DNA of 64,000 bases from Rubricoccus sp038746605 (GTDB lineage Bacteria > Bacteroidota > Rhodothermia > Rhodothermales > Rubricoccaceae). The translations under genes were made by a program, and so were the position numbers. The DNA lies in assembly GCA_038746605.1 (NCBI GenBank), contig JBCDKM010000002.1, positions 1 through 64,000 of the forward strand, read 5' to 3'. The notes beneath the pieces were generated by a model that was not told the origin of the DNA, did no database searches, and worked only from the letters and a program-made list of their open reading frames with translations. Below are positions 9,507 to 17,633 of this stretch, piece after piece (the first letter of the stretch is position 1; each line of letters starts with the position of its first letter).

Positions 9507-10007
9507 CTAGTCGTTCGTCCCGTGCAGATCCCCGTAGAGCGTGTGCGTCCGAATCTTGCGCGCCACCTCCAGCGCCCGCTTCTCTCGCGTGGCCGGACGT
9601 TTCGCCATCGCGACGTGGCTCGCGAGCCCGCGCTGCCTCCCGGCGCTGAACGTCTCCCAACGCTCGCGCGCCTCCGGGTCCGCATCGAGTGCCGCCGCGA
9701 GTTCGTCGGGAACGTCGATGTGGTCCGGGTCGGGATCTGGTTTTACCACCACCTCTACGGTCTCGCCCAGGCTCGCGCCGATCTTGCGGAGGGCCTGTTG
9801 GCCGATCAGGAACTGGAACTCGCCATTGCCGATGCCGTGCAGCGCACGCCGTACGGGGTGCCCGTTCAGGGTCCCCACCACGCGACGCGTGCCGGACTGT
9901 CGGAGCGCCTCGGCCACCTCGGCGGGCACGGGGAGGTAGTGCATCCGCATGCCGTCCTCGCGGCGGAGGACCGGAGCGGCATACGCGAAGGCATGGGAGA
10001 GATCCAT
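9507..10007 (-). CDS. DUF1905 / YdeI-OmdA-like protein
   Basis: A 166-residue cytoplasmic protein. The N-terminal DUF1905-like part has RRVVGTLNGHPVRRALHGIG and GEFQFLIGQQALRKIGASLG. The C-terminal part is YdeI/OmdA-like, with DELAAALDADPEARERWETF and KRPATREKR. Proteins with this pair of domains are common in Bacteroidota and are loosely linked to bacteriocin protection; their biochemical role is unknown. It is transcribed alone, divergent from the nitrilase-family gene across about 150 nt in which no clear promoter could be fixed. The family assignment is solid; function is not. Confidence 0.75.
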   Translation of the reverse strand: MDLSHAFAYAAPVLRREDGMRMHYLPVPAEVAEALRQSGTRRVVGTLNGHPVRRALHGIGNGEFQFLIGQQALRKIGASLGETVEVVVKPDPDPDHIDVPDELAAALDADPEARERWETFSAGRQRGLASHVAMAKRPATREKRALEVARKIRTHTLYGDLHGTND

Positions 10008-10161
10008 TCTGAGCAGGCTGGGGTTCCACGAAGCTATCCATGAGCGGGGGCGTTTCGAAGCAGTGTCGCTGCTTGCTCGGGAGTCGCGCGAGGGTCAGAA
10101 GGAGGGACGCATGCCTGTTCGGAGCGACCTTGCGAGTACTCGGCCTATACGCCAACACCCC

Positions 10162-10986
10162 ATGCCGACTGTTCGCATCGCGCTCGCCTCGCCTCCCATC
10201 GCGTCGTCGCTGGGCGACGCGCTACAGCATGTCCGGGCCCGCGTCGGGGAGGCCGCAGAGCAGGGAGCAGTAGTCGTCTGCTTTCCCGAGGCCTACCTTC
10301 CCGGTCTTCGCGGGCTGGACGTGGAGATCCCACCGTTCGATGCGGAGGATCAGGCGCACGTCGTGCGGACCGTCGGCGCATGGGCGCGCGACGTCGGGAT
10401 CGCGGTCATCCTCGGGATGGAATGGCACACGGAGGCCGGGCGCCACATCGGCGCGGCTGTACTGAACGCCGACGGAGCCCTCGCGGGCGTCCAACTCAAG
10501 ACTCAACTCGATCCGGCAGAGGAAGCACACTACGTGCCCGGAACCACCCGACGGCTTTTCGAGATCGGCGGACTCCGCTTGGGCATCGCGATCTGCCACG
10601 AGGGCTTCCGCTACCCCGAAACCGTCCGCTGGGCCGCGAGGCGAGGCGCTCACGTCGTCTTCCACCCGCACTGGACCGGCAGCGACCTCGCGGGGCCGCG
10701 CCTCGTCGCCACATGGGGCTCGGCCGGGGCGCCGTACTACGAGCGTGCCGTGATGTGCCGTGCGCTTGAAAACACCATCTACGTCGCCAGTGTGAACGTC
10801 TCGACTCGCTTCCAGGAGTCCGCCACCGCCGTCCTCGCACCGGATGGAGAGTTACTCCGCGCTCTCCCCTACGGCACGCCCGGCGTGCTGATCGCCGACC
10901 TCGACCTCGACGCCGCCACGGGCCTCCTCGCCTCGCGCTACGCCCCCGAACGCTACCCTTCCGAGCACTCTCCCAAGGCGGGCTGA
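10162..10986 (+). CDS. Carbon-nitrogen hydrolase (nitrilase superfamily)
   Basis: A 274-residue cytoplasmic enzyme with the full nitrilase-fold triad: Glu 43 (CFPEAYLPG), Lys 113 (QLKTQLDPAEE) and Cys 145 (AICHEGFRYPE). The family hydrolyses amide or nitrile bonds; the substrate cannot be read from sequence, and omega-amidase or N-carbamoyl hydrolase activities are possible. The start was set at the ATG at 10162, where the family's typical beta strand (VRIALASPP) begins. Its 3' end overlaps the convergent HD-domain gene by 34 nt. Confidence 0.85.
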   Translation: MPTVRIALASPPIASSLGDALQHVRARVGEAAEQGAVVVCFPEAYLPGLRGLDVEIPPFDAEDQAHVVRTVGAWARDVGIAVILGMEWHTEAGRHIGAAVLNADGALAGVQLKTQLDPAEEAHYVPGTTRRLFEIGGLRLGIAICHEGFRYPETVRWAARRGAHVVFHPHWTGSDLAGPRLVATWGSAGAPYYERAVMCRALENTIYVASVNVSTRFQESATAVLAPDGELLRALPYGTPGVLIADLDLDAATGLLASRYAPERYPSEHSPKAG

Positions 10987-11630
10987 CTCGCGCCAGTCTC
11001 CCTCGCGAGCTGCGCGAGGAATGTCCGTATGAACGCCGCACGCCGCTCCGCCTCGGCGCGTCCCGCGAGCGTCTGCATCGTCGGCGGGAGGGCGAAGAGC
11101 TTGACGTAGAAGTGGTCCGTCGCGTAGCGCACGTCGTCCAGTTCGCGCGAGGGCATCTCGCCGGGCACCGGGTCCTCGGGGTGGACGATCTGCGAGCCGA
11201 ACACGCCGCCCGTCGCGTAGCACCGCGCGATCCCGATGGCGCCCAACGCATCCAGCCGGTCCGCGTCCTGCACCACGCGAGCTTCCACGGTTCGGGGCAC
11301 GATGCCCGCCGAGAAGCTGTGCGCCTCGATGGCATGGGCCACCTCGGGGATCTTGTCGGCGGGAAATGGCTGGGTCCGCAGCCACACCGAGGCGACCTCG
11401 GCGGCGATCTGGCTGGCGCGCGCCCGGTCTGGGGAGTCCTTCGCAACCGTCACCACGTCGTGTAGCCACGCGGCGGGGATCACGATCTCGGGGTCCGCCC
11501 CCTCCTCGTCGCCCAGCCGCTCGGCCCACGTCACCACGCGCCGGATGTGCGCGAGGTCGTGTCCGGCGTCGCCCGTCATGGTCTCGCGAACGAACGCCTC
11601 GCAGGCGGAGTGGAGGGCGTGGCGCGTCAT
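10953..11630 (-). CDS. HD-domain phosphohydrolase
   Basis: A 225-residue soluble protein of the HD superfamily. Metal-binding signatures are HDLAHIRRV, AAWLHDVV and DADRLDALGAIGIAR. This layout matches small HD proteins of the YedJ type, which act on phosphorylated small molecules; the natural substrate is unknown. The start at 11630 is favoured because the conserved helix begins there, while the longer frame upstream is only GC-rich noise. Its last 34 nt overlap the 3' end of the nitrilase-family gene on the other strand. Confidence 0.82.
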   Translation of the reverse strand: MTRHALHSACEAFVRETMTGDAGHDLAHIRRVVTWAERLGDEEGADPEIVIPAAWLHDVVTVAKDSPDRARASQIAAEVASVWLRTQPFPADKIPEVAHAIEAHSFSAGIVPRTVEARVVQDADRLDALGAIGIARCYATGGVFGSQIVHPEDPVPGEMPSRELDDVRYATDHFYVKLFALPPTMQTLAGRAEAERRAAFIRTFLAQLARETGASQPALGECSEG

Positions 11631-11646
11631 CCGTTCGAGGGAGCTG

Positions 11647-11665
11647 CCGAGGCGGACCGCCTCGG
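11647..11665. repeat. GC palindrome with swapped arms
   Basis: CCGAGGCGG, one A, then CCGCCTCGG. The two arms occur in reverse order compared with every other copy. It lies 13 nt beyond the stop of the lipoprotein gene at 11678 (minus strand). Confidence 0.6.
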
Positions 11666-11677
11666 GGAGGCCGTGGG

Positions 11678-12109
11678 CTACTGCGCGGCCTCGATGCCGA
11701 CGATCATCAGGACGGGCTCTTCCTGCGTCCCGTCGGTCGTGGGGATGGACTGCGTTCCCTCGCCCTGTGTCAGGATGACCTCCTGGCCTTCGAGCCCGGT
11801 CCCCTGCGCACAGGCTTCCGTCGTGCCCGGGAGCAGGAGTTCGCCCTCTGCGTCGGTCGCGAGCACGAAACACTCGCCGTCACCACCCATCACGCTGGTC
11901 AGAGTCGCCGTGCGGGTGGTCTCGTCGGCTTCCTCGTCGAGACTCGGCGGCGGGAGGTCTACGGTCCCGGACATGGAGTCTGACACCGTCACGTCCACGG
12001 CTGCGATCTCTGTGGAATCGGCGCTGTCGTCGGTGGGAGGAGTGGTCGGCTCGGTACGGCAGGCGGAGAGAGCGAGCACGGCGACCGCGAGGATCGAGAA
12101 GCGGATCAT
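11678..12109 (-). CDS. Small lipoprotein, paralogue of the downstream-numbered neighbour
   Basis: A 143-residue predicted lipoprotein with lipobox LSAC at residues 14-17, followed by an acidic Thr/Ser linker. A conserved block from residue 70 (ECFVLATDAEGELLLPGT, then GLEGQEVILTQ) is shared almost position by position with the protein at 12131-12448. No known domain is recognised. The two genes are 21 nt apart on the same strand directly after leuS, so they are probably co-transcribed with it and arose by tandem duplication. Confidence 0.7.
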   Translation of the reverse strand: MIRFSILAVAVLALSACRTEPTTPPTDDSADSTEIAAVDVTVSDSMSGTVDLPPPSLDEEADETTRTATLTSVMGGDGECFVLATDAEGELLLPGTTEACAQGTGLEGQEVILTQGEGTQSIPTTDGTQEEPVLMIVGIEAAQ

Positions 12110-12130
12110 GGAATCGGGGGAGGAAAAGGG

Positions 12131-12448
12131 TTATTCGACAGGCTCGACACCGATGACCATCGGCACCATTTGCTGGGTCGTGGTCTCGCCGAGGGGCACG
12201 TCGATCATCGTCGGTTTCTGCTGGAGCGTGACGACCTGGCCTTCGAGGCCGTCACCGTCTTCGCAGGCGTCGGGCGTACCCATCAGCACGAGATCGCCGC
12301 CAGACCCGGTCGCGAGGAGAAAGCACTCCTCCCCTTCCGCGACGACGTTCTTGAGCGTGGCGGTCTGTGTGGTCACGTCGGGGTCCTCGGGCGTCTGGCA
12401 GGCCACGAGGCCAAGGGCGAGCGCGAGCAGAATCAGCGATCGGTTCAT
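12131..12448 (-). CDS. Small lipoprotein, paralogue
   Basis: A 105-residue predicted lipoprotein with lipobox LVAC at residues 14-17. It shares the block ECFLLATGSGGDLVLMGT plus GLEGQVVTLQQ with the protein at 11678-12109, but has a shorter linker. Its ATG overlaps the leuS stop (ATGA, 12445-12448), so translation is coupled to leuS. The two conserved Cys in the block (ECF and DAC) could form a disulfide in the periplasm. Function unknown. Confidence 0.7.
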   Translation of the reverse strand: MNRSLILLALALGLVACQTPEDPDVTTQTATLKNVVAEGEECFLLATGSGGDLVLMGTPDACEDGDGLEGQVVTLQQKPTMIDVPLGETTTQQMVPMVIGVEPVE

Positions 12449-15177
12449 GCGACGACGAGGTTGACGAGGCGACCGGGCACGACGATCTCCTTTCGGATCG
12501 TCTTGCCCTCGGTGTGGCGCTGCACGTTGGGCTCCGCGCGGGCGGCCTGCAAGATCGCCTCCTTGTCCGCCTCGGCAGCGACGGTGACAGTGCCGCGCAG
12601 CTTGCCGTTGACCTGCACCGCGATCTCGATGGTATCTGAGACGAGCAATGACTCGTTGCCCTCGGGCCAGGGCGCGTAGGTCAGGGAGTCTTCGCGGCCG
12701 AGGCGGGCCCAGAGTTCCTCCGCGATGTGCGGCGCGAAGGGCGAGAGCAGTTGAACGAACGGTTCCGCGACTTCGCGCGGGACGGCGTCCCATTTCAGCG
12801 CGGCGTTGACGAACTCCATCATCGCGGAGATCGCCGTGTTGAAGCGGAGGCCCTCGATGTCGTCCGTGACCTTGAGGATGGTGGCGTGGAGGACTCGGAG
12901 TTGGTCCTTGCCCGGCTCGGCGTCGATGACTCGGTCCGAGAGGGTGCCGAGGTCGGCACCCTCGGCGTCCACGTTCACGATCAGGCGCCACGCACGAGAG
13001 AGGAACCGGTGGACGCCCTCCACGGAGCGCGTGCTCCATGGCTTAACGGCCTCCAGCGGGCCCATAAACATCTCGTAGAGGCGGAGGCTGTCCGCGCCGT
13101 ACTCGTCCACGATGTCGTCCGGGTTGACCACGTTGCCGCGGCTCTTGGACATCTTGTGCGCGCGGCTCTGGACCTTGACGGTCTCGTCCGCAACGAGCAC
13201 GAAGCCCTCACCGCTCTTGGTCACGTCGGCATCCGGGACGCTGACGGCTGCGAGCGAGGAGCCATCACGGATGTCCTGGAACTTGGCATCGGACTCTTCC
13301 AAGTCCGCCTCGGTGGCGTGCTCGGCCGAGACCCACTCCGTGGATTCCCCGTGGCCGCGGTAGGCCGTGTGCTCGATCTCACCCAGGATCATGCCCTGGT
13401 TGACGAGCTTCTGGAAGGGCTCGTCCGTGGAGACGATGCCCGCGTCGAAGAGCACTTTGTGCCAGAAGCGGCTGTAGAGCAGGTGCAGAACCGCGTGCTC
13501 TGCTCCACCGACGTACAGGTCGACCGGCATCCAGTACTTCTCTTTCTCCGGGTCCACCATCCGCCCGTCGTTGTGCGGGTCGATGTAGCGGAGGTAGTAC
13601 CAGCACGAGCCCGCCCACTGCGGCATCGTGTTGGTCTCGCGCTGCGCGGGCTTGCCCTCGAAGGTGGTAGTGACCCAATCCTCGACCGTCGCGAGGGGGC
13701 TCTCGCCCGTCGGGGCGGGCTGGTAGCTCTCTACCTCGGGGAGCGTGAGCGGTAGCACGTCGGCCGGGAGTGGCATGGGCTTCACGTTACCGTCCTCTCC
13801 CTCCACGTGCACGACCGGGACGGGCTCGCCCCAGTAGCGCTGGCGGCTGAAGAGCCAGTCGCGCAGCTTGAAGTTGGTCTGGGCGCGTCCCACGCCGTTG
13901 TCTTCCAGCCACGCGATGATGGCCGCGATGGCCTCCTGCTTATCCAGGCCGTTGAGGTTGGCGCCAGAGGTCGCGATGTTTGAGACGGCGCGACCGCTGG
14001 CGTCGGAGTTGACGTGGGTGGCGTCTCCGGTGAACGCCGCCACAAGACGGCCGTCGTCGTCGGTCTCGCCGCCCTCCAGCACGGGGCGGATGGGCAGCCC
14101 GAACGCCTGCGCGAACTCGAAGTCGCGGTCGTCGTGGGCCGGGACGGCCATGATGGCGCCGGTGCCATAGCTGGCGAGCACGTAGTCCGCGACCCAGACC
14201 GGCACCTTCTCGCCGTTGACCGGGTTGACGGCGTGCGCGCCAGTGAAGACACCCGTCTTGGTCTTCTGCTCCATCCGGTCGCGCTCGGTCTTGCGCGCCG
14301 CTTTGCTCACGTAGGCGTCCACGGCCTCGCGCTGGTCGTCCGTCGTGATCTGCCCGACGAGCGGGTGCTCCGGCGCCAGCACCATGTACGTCGCACCGAA
14401 GAGCGTGTCTGGACGCGTGGTGAAGACGCGGATGGTCGCCTCGGGATGGCCGAAGACGCGGAAGTCCACCTCGGCGCCCTCGGACTTGCCGATCCAGTTG
14501 CGCTGCATGACCTTGACGGACTCCGGCCAGTCGAGGTCCTCCAGCCCGTCCAGCAGCCGCTCGGCGTACTCCGTAATGCGGAGCATCCACTGCCGCATCG
14601 GCTTCTGGATGACCGGGTGCCCGCCGATCTCGGACTTGCCGTCTACGACCTCCTCGTTGGAGAGGACCGCACCGAGGGCCGGGCACCAGTTGACGGGCGC
14701 GAAGGCCTCGTAGGCGAGGCCGCGCTCGTAGAGCTTGAGGAAGATCCACTGCGTCCACTTGACGTAGTTCGGATCTGTCGTGTCCACCTCGCGGCTCCAA
14801 TCGTAGGAGAAGCCGAGGCGCTGCAGTTGGCGGCGGAAGGTGGCGATGTTGCGCTCGGTGGTGACGCGGGGGTGGATGCCCTCGCGGATGGCGGCCTGCT
14901 CTGCCGGGAGGCCGAACGCGTCCCAGCCCATCGGGTGGAGCACGTTGAAGCCTCGCATGCGCTTGTACCGCGCGACGATATCGGTGGCAGTGTAGCCCTC
15001 GGGGTGGCCCACGTGGAGGCCCGCGCCCGAGGGGTACGGGAACATGTCGAGGACGTAGTACGCGGGCTTTCTCGCGTCGAAGCCCTCATCGCCGGGGCCG
15101 AGGGTCTTGTACGTCTCGTGCTCGGCCCAGTAGGCTTGCCAGCGGGGCTCGATGTCGTCGTGGGGGTAGCCGGCCAT
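12445..15177 (-). CDS. leuS: Leucyl-tRNA synthetase
   Basis: A 910-residue cytoplasmic class I aminoacyl-tRNA synthetase that charges tRNA-Leu. The HIGH-type motif is in PYPSGAGLHVGHPEGYT (about residues 47-63). The CP1 editing region contains MVLAPEHPLV, TGAIMAVPAHD and the family's usual Asp. The KMSKS loop is AHKMSKSRGNVVNP, followed by the anticodon-binding alpha-helical domain. Length is somewhat over the usual 860-880, mostly in inserts between GEIEHTAYRG and the KMSKS loop. The 5' leader carries a tandem repeat and a stable hairpin. Two lipoprotein genes follow with overlap. Confidence 0.97.
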   Translation of the reverse strand: MAGYPHDDIEPRWQAYWAEHETYKTLGPGDEGFDARKPAYYVLDMFPYPSGAGLHVGHPEGYTATDIVARYKRMRGFNVLHPMGWDAFGLPAEQAAIREGIHPRVTTERNIATFRRQLQRLGFSYDWSREVDTTDPNYVKWTQWIFLKLYERGLAYEAFAPVNWCPALGAVLSNEEVVDGKSEIGGHPVIQKPMRQWMLRITEYAERLLDGLEDLDWPESVKVMQRNWIGKSEGAEVDFRVFGHPEATIRVFTTRPDTLFGATYMVLAPEHPLVGQITTDDQREAVDAYVSKAARKTERDRMEQKTKTGVFTGAHAVNPVNGEKVPVWVADYVLASYGTGAIMAVPAHDDRDFEFAQAFGLPIRPVLEGGETDDDGRLVAAFTGDATHVNSDASGRAVSNIATSGANLNGLDKQEAIAAIIAWLEDNGVGRAQTNFKLRDWLFSRQRYWGEPVPVVHVEGEDGNVKPMPLPADVLPLTLPEVESYQPAPTGESPLATVEDWVTTTFEGKPAQRETNTMPQWAGSCWYYLRYIDPHNDGRMVDPEKEKYWMPVDLYVGGAEHAVLHLLYSRFWHKVLFDAGIVSTDEPFQKLVNQGMILGEIEHTAYRGHGESTEWVSAEHATEADLEESDAKFQDIRDGSSLAAVSVPDADVTKSGEGFVLVADETVKVQSRAHKMSKSRGNVVNPDDIVDEYGADSLRLYEMFMGPLEAVKPWSTRSVEGVHRFLSRAWRLIVNVDAEGADLGTLSDRVIDAEPGKDQLRVLHATILKVTDDIEGLRFNTAISAMMEFVNAALKWDAVPREVAEPFVQLLSPFAPHIAEELWARLGREDSLTYAPWPEGNESLLVSDTIEIAVQVNGKLRGTVTVAAEADKEAILQAARAEPNVQRHTEGKTIRKEIVVPGRLVNLVVA

Positions 15178-15206
15178 GTCGGAGGCGGGAAGGCGGATGC
15201 AGAAGC

Positions 15207-15245
15207 GCCCCGTCCACAGGGGCAGTGGCCGTTCAGGACGGGGCG
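15207..15245 (-). promoter_or_regulatory. GC-rich hairpin in leuS 5' leader
   Basis: On the minus strand CGCCCCGTCC (15245-15236) can pair fully with GGACGGGGCG (15216-15207) across a 19-nt loop, about 30 nt before the leuS ATG. An alternative outer arm (15265-15255) pairs with the same 3' arm, so two mutually exclusive stems are possible. It could act as an attenuator; no T-box features are visible. Confidence 0.45.
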
Positions 15246-15264
15246 GGCCGTTCAGGACGGGGCG
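15227..15264. repeat. Two perfect 19-bp tandem repeats
   Basis: GGCCGTTCAGGACGGGGCG occurs twice head to tail (15227-15245 and 15246-15264), between the likely leuS promoter and its start. Confidence 0.9.
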
Positions 15265-15265
15265 C

Positions 15266-15273
15266 GGAAGCTA
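15266..15273 (-). promoter_or_regulatory. Putative leuS -7 element
   Basis: TAGCTTCC on the minus strand lies 96 nt before the leuS ATG, preceded by G as in other copies. It predicts a leader of roughly 80 nt containing the repeats. Confidence 0.45.
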
Positions 15274-15330
15274 CCGCTCGCGCGCGGCAGAGGCCGGGAA
15301 GGCTCGGCCCGTTCGCGTGCGGGTGCCTCC

Positions 15331-15361
15331 ACCTCGGTCAGTCCAGCGGAGCACCGAGGCG
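15331..15361. repeat. GC palindrome, 14-nt-spacer class
   Basis: ACCTCGGT and ACCGAGGCG arms flank exactly 14 nt. It ends 7 nt from the stop of the PEGA protein gene at 15369 and probably closes that four-gene operon. Confidence 0.75.
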
Positions 15362-15368
15362 GGCAGGA

Positions 15369-16724
15369 TTACGGTCGCCTCGGGGGCGTGGTGCCCGGAG
15401 CCGCCAGGCTCTCCTCGCTCCCGGCCAGCACCTCCACCTCGCGACGGAGCACAGTCTCGCCCGCTTCACGCACCTCGATGGTGTACCGCCCCGCCATCAG
15501 TTGGAGCGACTGCGAACCTCGGTCCACGAACACGCCGTCCACTCGAACCTCTGCGTCCGGGCTCGCGCCGACGAACACCCAGCCGAGGGCAGGCTCCAGC
15601 CCCACGACCAGTTCTACGGTCGTGTCCGGCTCTGCCACGAGAAACTCGCTGACGGGACGATAGCCGTCCGCCTCCACCGTGACCTCGAACCGACCGGCAG
15701 CGTACGGGATGATGAGGGGCGTCGAGCCGACTTCCACGCCCGCGACCTTGACTCGCGCACCCACAGGATCACTGTTGACGGCGATCTGCGCGCGCGCCTC
15801 GATCAGGTCGAAGCGGAGCGCCTCCTCTGCATTCGCACCGACCCGCACCCGCTGCGCGAGGGCGAAGTAGCCGCCTTTGTATACGGAGACATCGTACGTC
15901 CCGGGGATGACTCGGACCTCGGCCTGACGGTCCTCGCGGATGCGCCGCACAGGCAGTCCGTTCACCACGAGGTCCACGTCCGGCTGGTTGACGTAGACGG
16001 TGAGCGTCGCGTCTAGATCGGGCGGCGGGGGGAAGCCCGGGTCACGAGACGGTTCAGTCGAAGGCGGCGCAACTTCCGGCGCGGGTTGGCGCAGCGGCTC
16101 TTCGGGAGAGGGCTCGCCCGGCGTCGGCTCAGGATCCACCGGAGTAGGCTCGGGTGAAGGCGCGACCTCGCGAAGCGTCACCTCCCGACGCGTCGTCTGT
16201 CCCGCGAGGATGTCGGCCACGACGCGCTCTGTCTGGAATCCGTCTTTCTGGACATAGAACGTGGCGTTTCGAGGCGAGAACCGCTGGCTGTACTCGGTCT
16301 GGCCCATTCGGACGCCGCCCGAGGTCACGAGCGCGCCCTCCGCGTTCCGGGTGTTGATGACGATGGTGCCGGGATCAGGAGGCGGAGGCGGCTCCGCGCG
16401 GCGGACCGGCACGGTCGCGACAAACGTGACGGTGTGTCCCGGCTGCACGCGCAGAGCAGAGCGCGTGATGGTGCAGTTCCACGTGTTGCCCACCTTCCGC
16501 GCCGACGTGATCCGCGCGATGATGCCCTGGCGCCCACGCACATTGCCGTAGATCGTGCCGCGCACGCCGGGCCGCACGTCGAGGGAAGGCGAGAGCCGCA
16601 CATCCACGGAGTTGCCCCGGATTCCCACCACGCTCCCGTGCACGCGCTGCGCATTCACGCTAGGCGAGATCCAGACCCCCAACAGGAGCACCAGGCCAAC
16701 GAGACGGAGCGCGCGAGCAGTCAT
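15369..16724 (-). CDS. Secreted multi-PEGA-domain protein
   Basis: A 451-residue exported protein with a signal peptide ending near SVNAQ. The N-terminal beta-rich part (to about 120) is followed by a PEGA-like repeat (TIVINTRNAEGALVTSGG), a Pro/Glu-rich linker (about 215-265), then three further PEGA-like repeats, each with an 'x-V-x-GxY-x-V' strand (for example GTYDVSVYKGGYFALAQ, AGRFEVTVEADGY, AGRYTIEVREAGE). PEGA domains are surface or periplasmic beta-sandwiches of unclear binding role. The ATG at 16724 was chosen because ATGA overlaps the previous stop; a GTG at 16733 is the alternative. It is the last gene of the kinase/phosphatase operon. Confidence 0.75.
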   Translation of the reverse strand: MTARALRLVGLVLLLGVWISPSVNAQRVHGSVVGIRGNSVDVRLSPSLDVRPGVRGTIYGNVRGRQGIIARITSARKVGNTWNCTITRSALRVQPGHTVTFVATVPVRRAEPPPPPDPGTIVINTRNAEGALVTSGGVRMGQTEYSQRFSPRNATFYVQKDGFQTERVVADILAGQTTRREVTLREVAPSPEPTPVDPEPTPGEPSPEEPLRQPAPEVAPPSTEPSRDPGFPPPPDLDATLTVYVNQPDVDLVVNGLPVRRIREDRQAEVRVIPGTYDVSVYKGGYFALAQRVRVGANAEEALRFDLIEARAQIAVNSDPVGARVKVAGVEVGSTPLIIPYAAGRFEVTVEADGYRPVSEFLVAEPDTTVELVVGLEPALGWVFVGASPDAEVRVDGVFVDRGSQSLQLMAGRYTIEVREAGETVLRREVEVLAGSEESLAAPGTTPPRRP

Positions 16725-17602
16725 GAGGGGCACGTCTGTCGGACGAGGGGATCGTCTGGCAAGGCGCGACGCATGTCCTCACAGGCGAGCTGCTTCGTGG
16801 TGTCGTCGTTGGTGGACTGGCCCTTCACGAAGAGATGCATCGCAGACCCCGCGTCACAGATCTGGTCCGTGTCTGCCCCCATCCGCCGGGCTCGGTCGGC
16901 GGCAGGCGCGAAGCGGCGCATGGCCTCGAAGAGCGCAAAAGCCTCGCTCTGCTGCTCGCCCTGCAAGCCAGCAGAAATGGCCTCGCTGGCGAGATCTCGC
17001 GCGCGGGAGAACTCACACGCGGCGAACCGGGCCTGAGCCCGGGTGAAGAGCTCCGCGCCACCGGCCGTCTGGCCGAGGGAAATGCTCTCGCTTCGGATCC
17101 GACCCACGGGCACCTCCACCTCGAATGCCTGCGGCTCAAACCCAGACTTCTCGACAGAGAACGCGTACCGCCCCGGCGCGATGGTAAGCGTATCACCCGT
17201 CGTGCCGAGCGGCTGGCCATCCCACAGGAGGAGTGCCTCTTCTGGATCGCTGAGGATGACCAACTCACTCGCCTCGCCCTGCTCTGCCAGAGATGCGCGG
17301 TCTCCCCGCGAGGCTCCAGGGAGGTCCGCCTCGGCATCCGGGTCGGGGATCGCCCGCACGATGGGCCACTCGTCGCGGATGATGCGATACACGCCCGTCA
17401 GAACGCCGACCTCGCGACGGCCCACGTCCACCGTTCGCATGGTGAGCACGCGCGCTCCGATGGGCGCCTCGGCCGCTCCTTCCAGGTCCACCTCGATCAC
17501 CTCGCCGACCGCCGTTACCGTTCCCTGGGACGGCAACGGGGTCTGGGCATGCGCAACGCTCGCGGACGCGGCGAAGGCGACGAGGAAAAGCAGCGGTCGC
17601 AT
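16721..17602 (-). CDS. Secreted PEGA-domain protein with C-terminal helical (TPR-like) part
   Basis: A 293-residue exported protein with a signal peptide (MRPLLFLVAFAASASVAHA). A first beta-rich part resembles the start of the next gene's product (GTVTAVGEVIEVDLEG, GARVLTMRTV). A PEGA repeat follows (LLLWDGQPLGTTGDTLTI to YAFSVEKSGFEPQAF, about 140-190). A helical C-terminus with ARAQARFAACEFSRARDLASEAI looks like one or two TPR units. Three Cys in the last 60 residues may pair. It lies 31 nt after the PP2C gene and overlaps the next PEGA gene by ATGA. The start at 17602 follows from the signal peptide. Confidence 0.72.
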   Translation of the reverse strand: MRPLLFLVAFAASASVAHAQTPLPSQGTVTAVGEVIEVDLEGAAEAPIGARVLTMRTVDVGRREVGVLTGVYRIIRDEWPIVRAIPDPDAEADLPGASRGDRASLAEQGEASELVILSDPEEALLLWDGQPLGTTGDTLTIAPGRYAFSVEKSGFEPQAFEVEVPVGRIRSESISLGQTAGGAELFTRAQARFAACEFSRARDLASEAISAGLQGEQQSEAFALFEAMRRFAPAADRARRMGADTDQICDAGSAMHLFVKGQSTNDDTTKQLACEDMRRALPDDPLVRQTCPS

Positions 17603-17633
17603 ACGGGTCAGAAGAAGGGCCCGGGAACAGACC

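Noticed and set aside
10130..10151. TTGCGA / TATACG as a sigma-70 promoter of the nitrilase-family gene
   Set aside because: The spacing of 10 nt between the boxes is too short for a promoter.
15178..15300. T-box riboswitch upstream of leuS
   Set aside because: No T-box sequence (TGGNACCGCG-like) or specifier stem was seen; only a GC hairpin and repeats.
14014..15663. 549-codon plus-strand frame opposite leuS
   Set aside because: It runs antisense to conserved leuS motifs and shows no family features.
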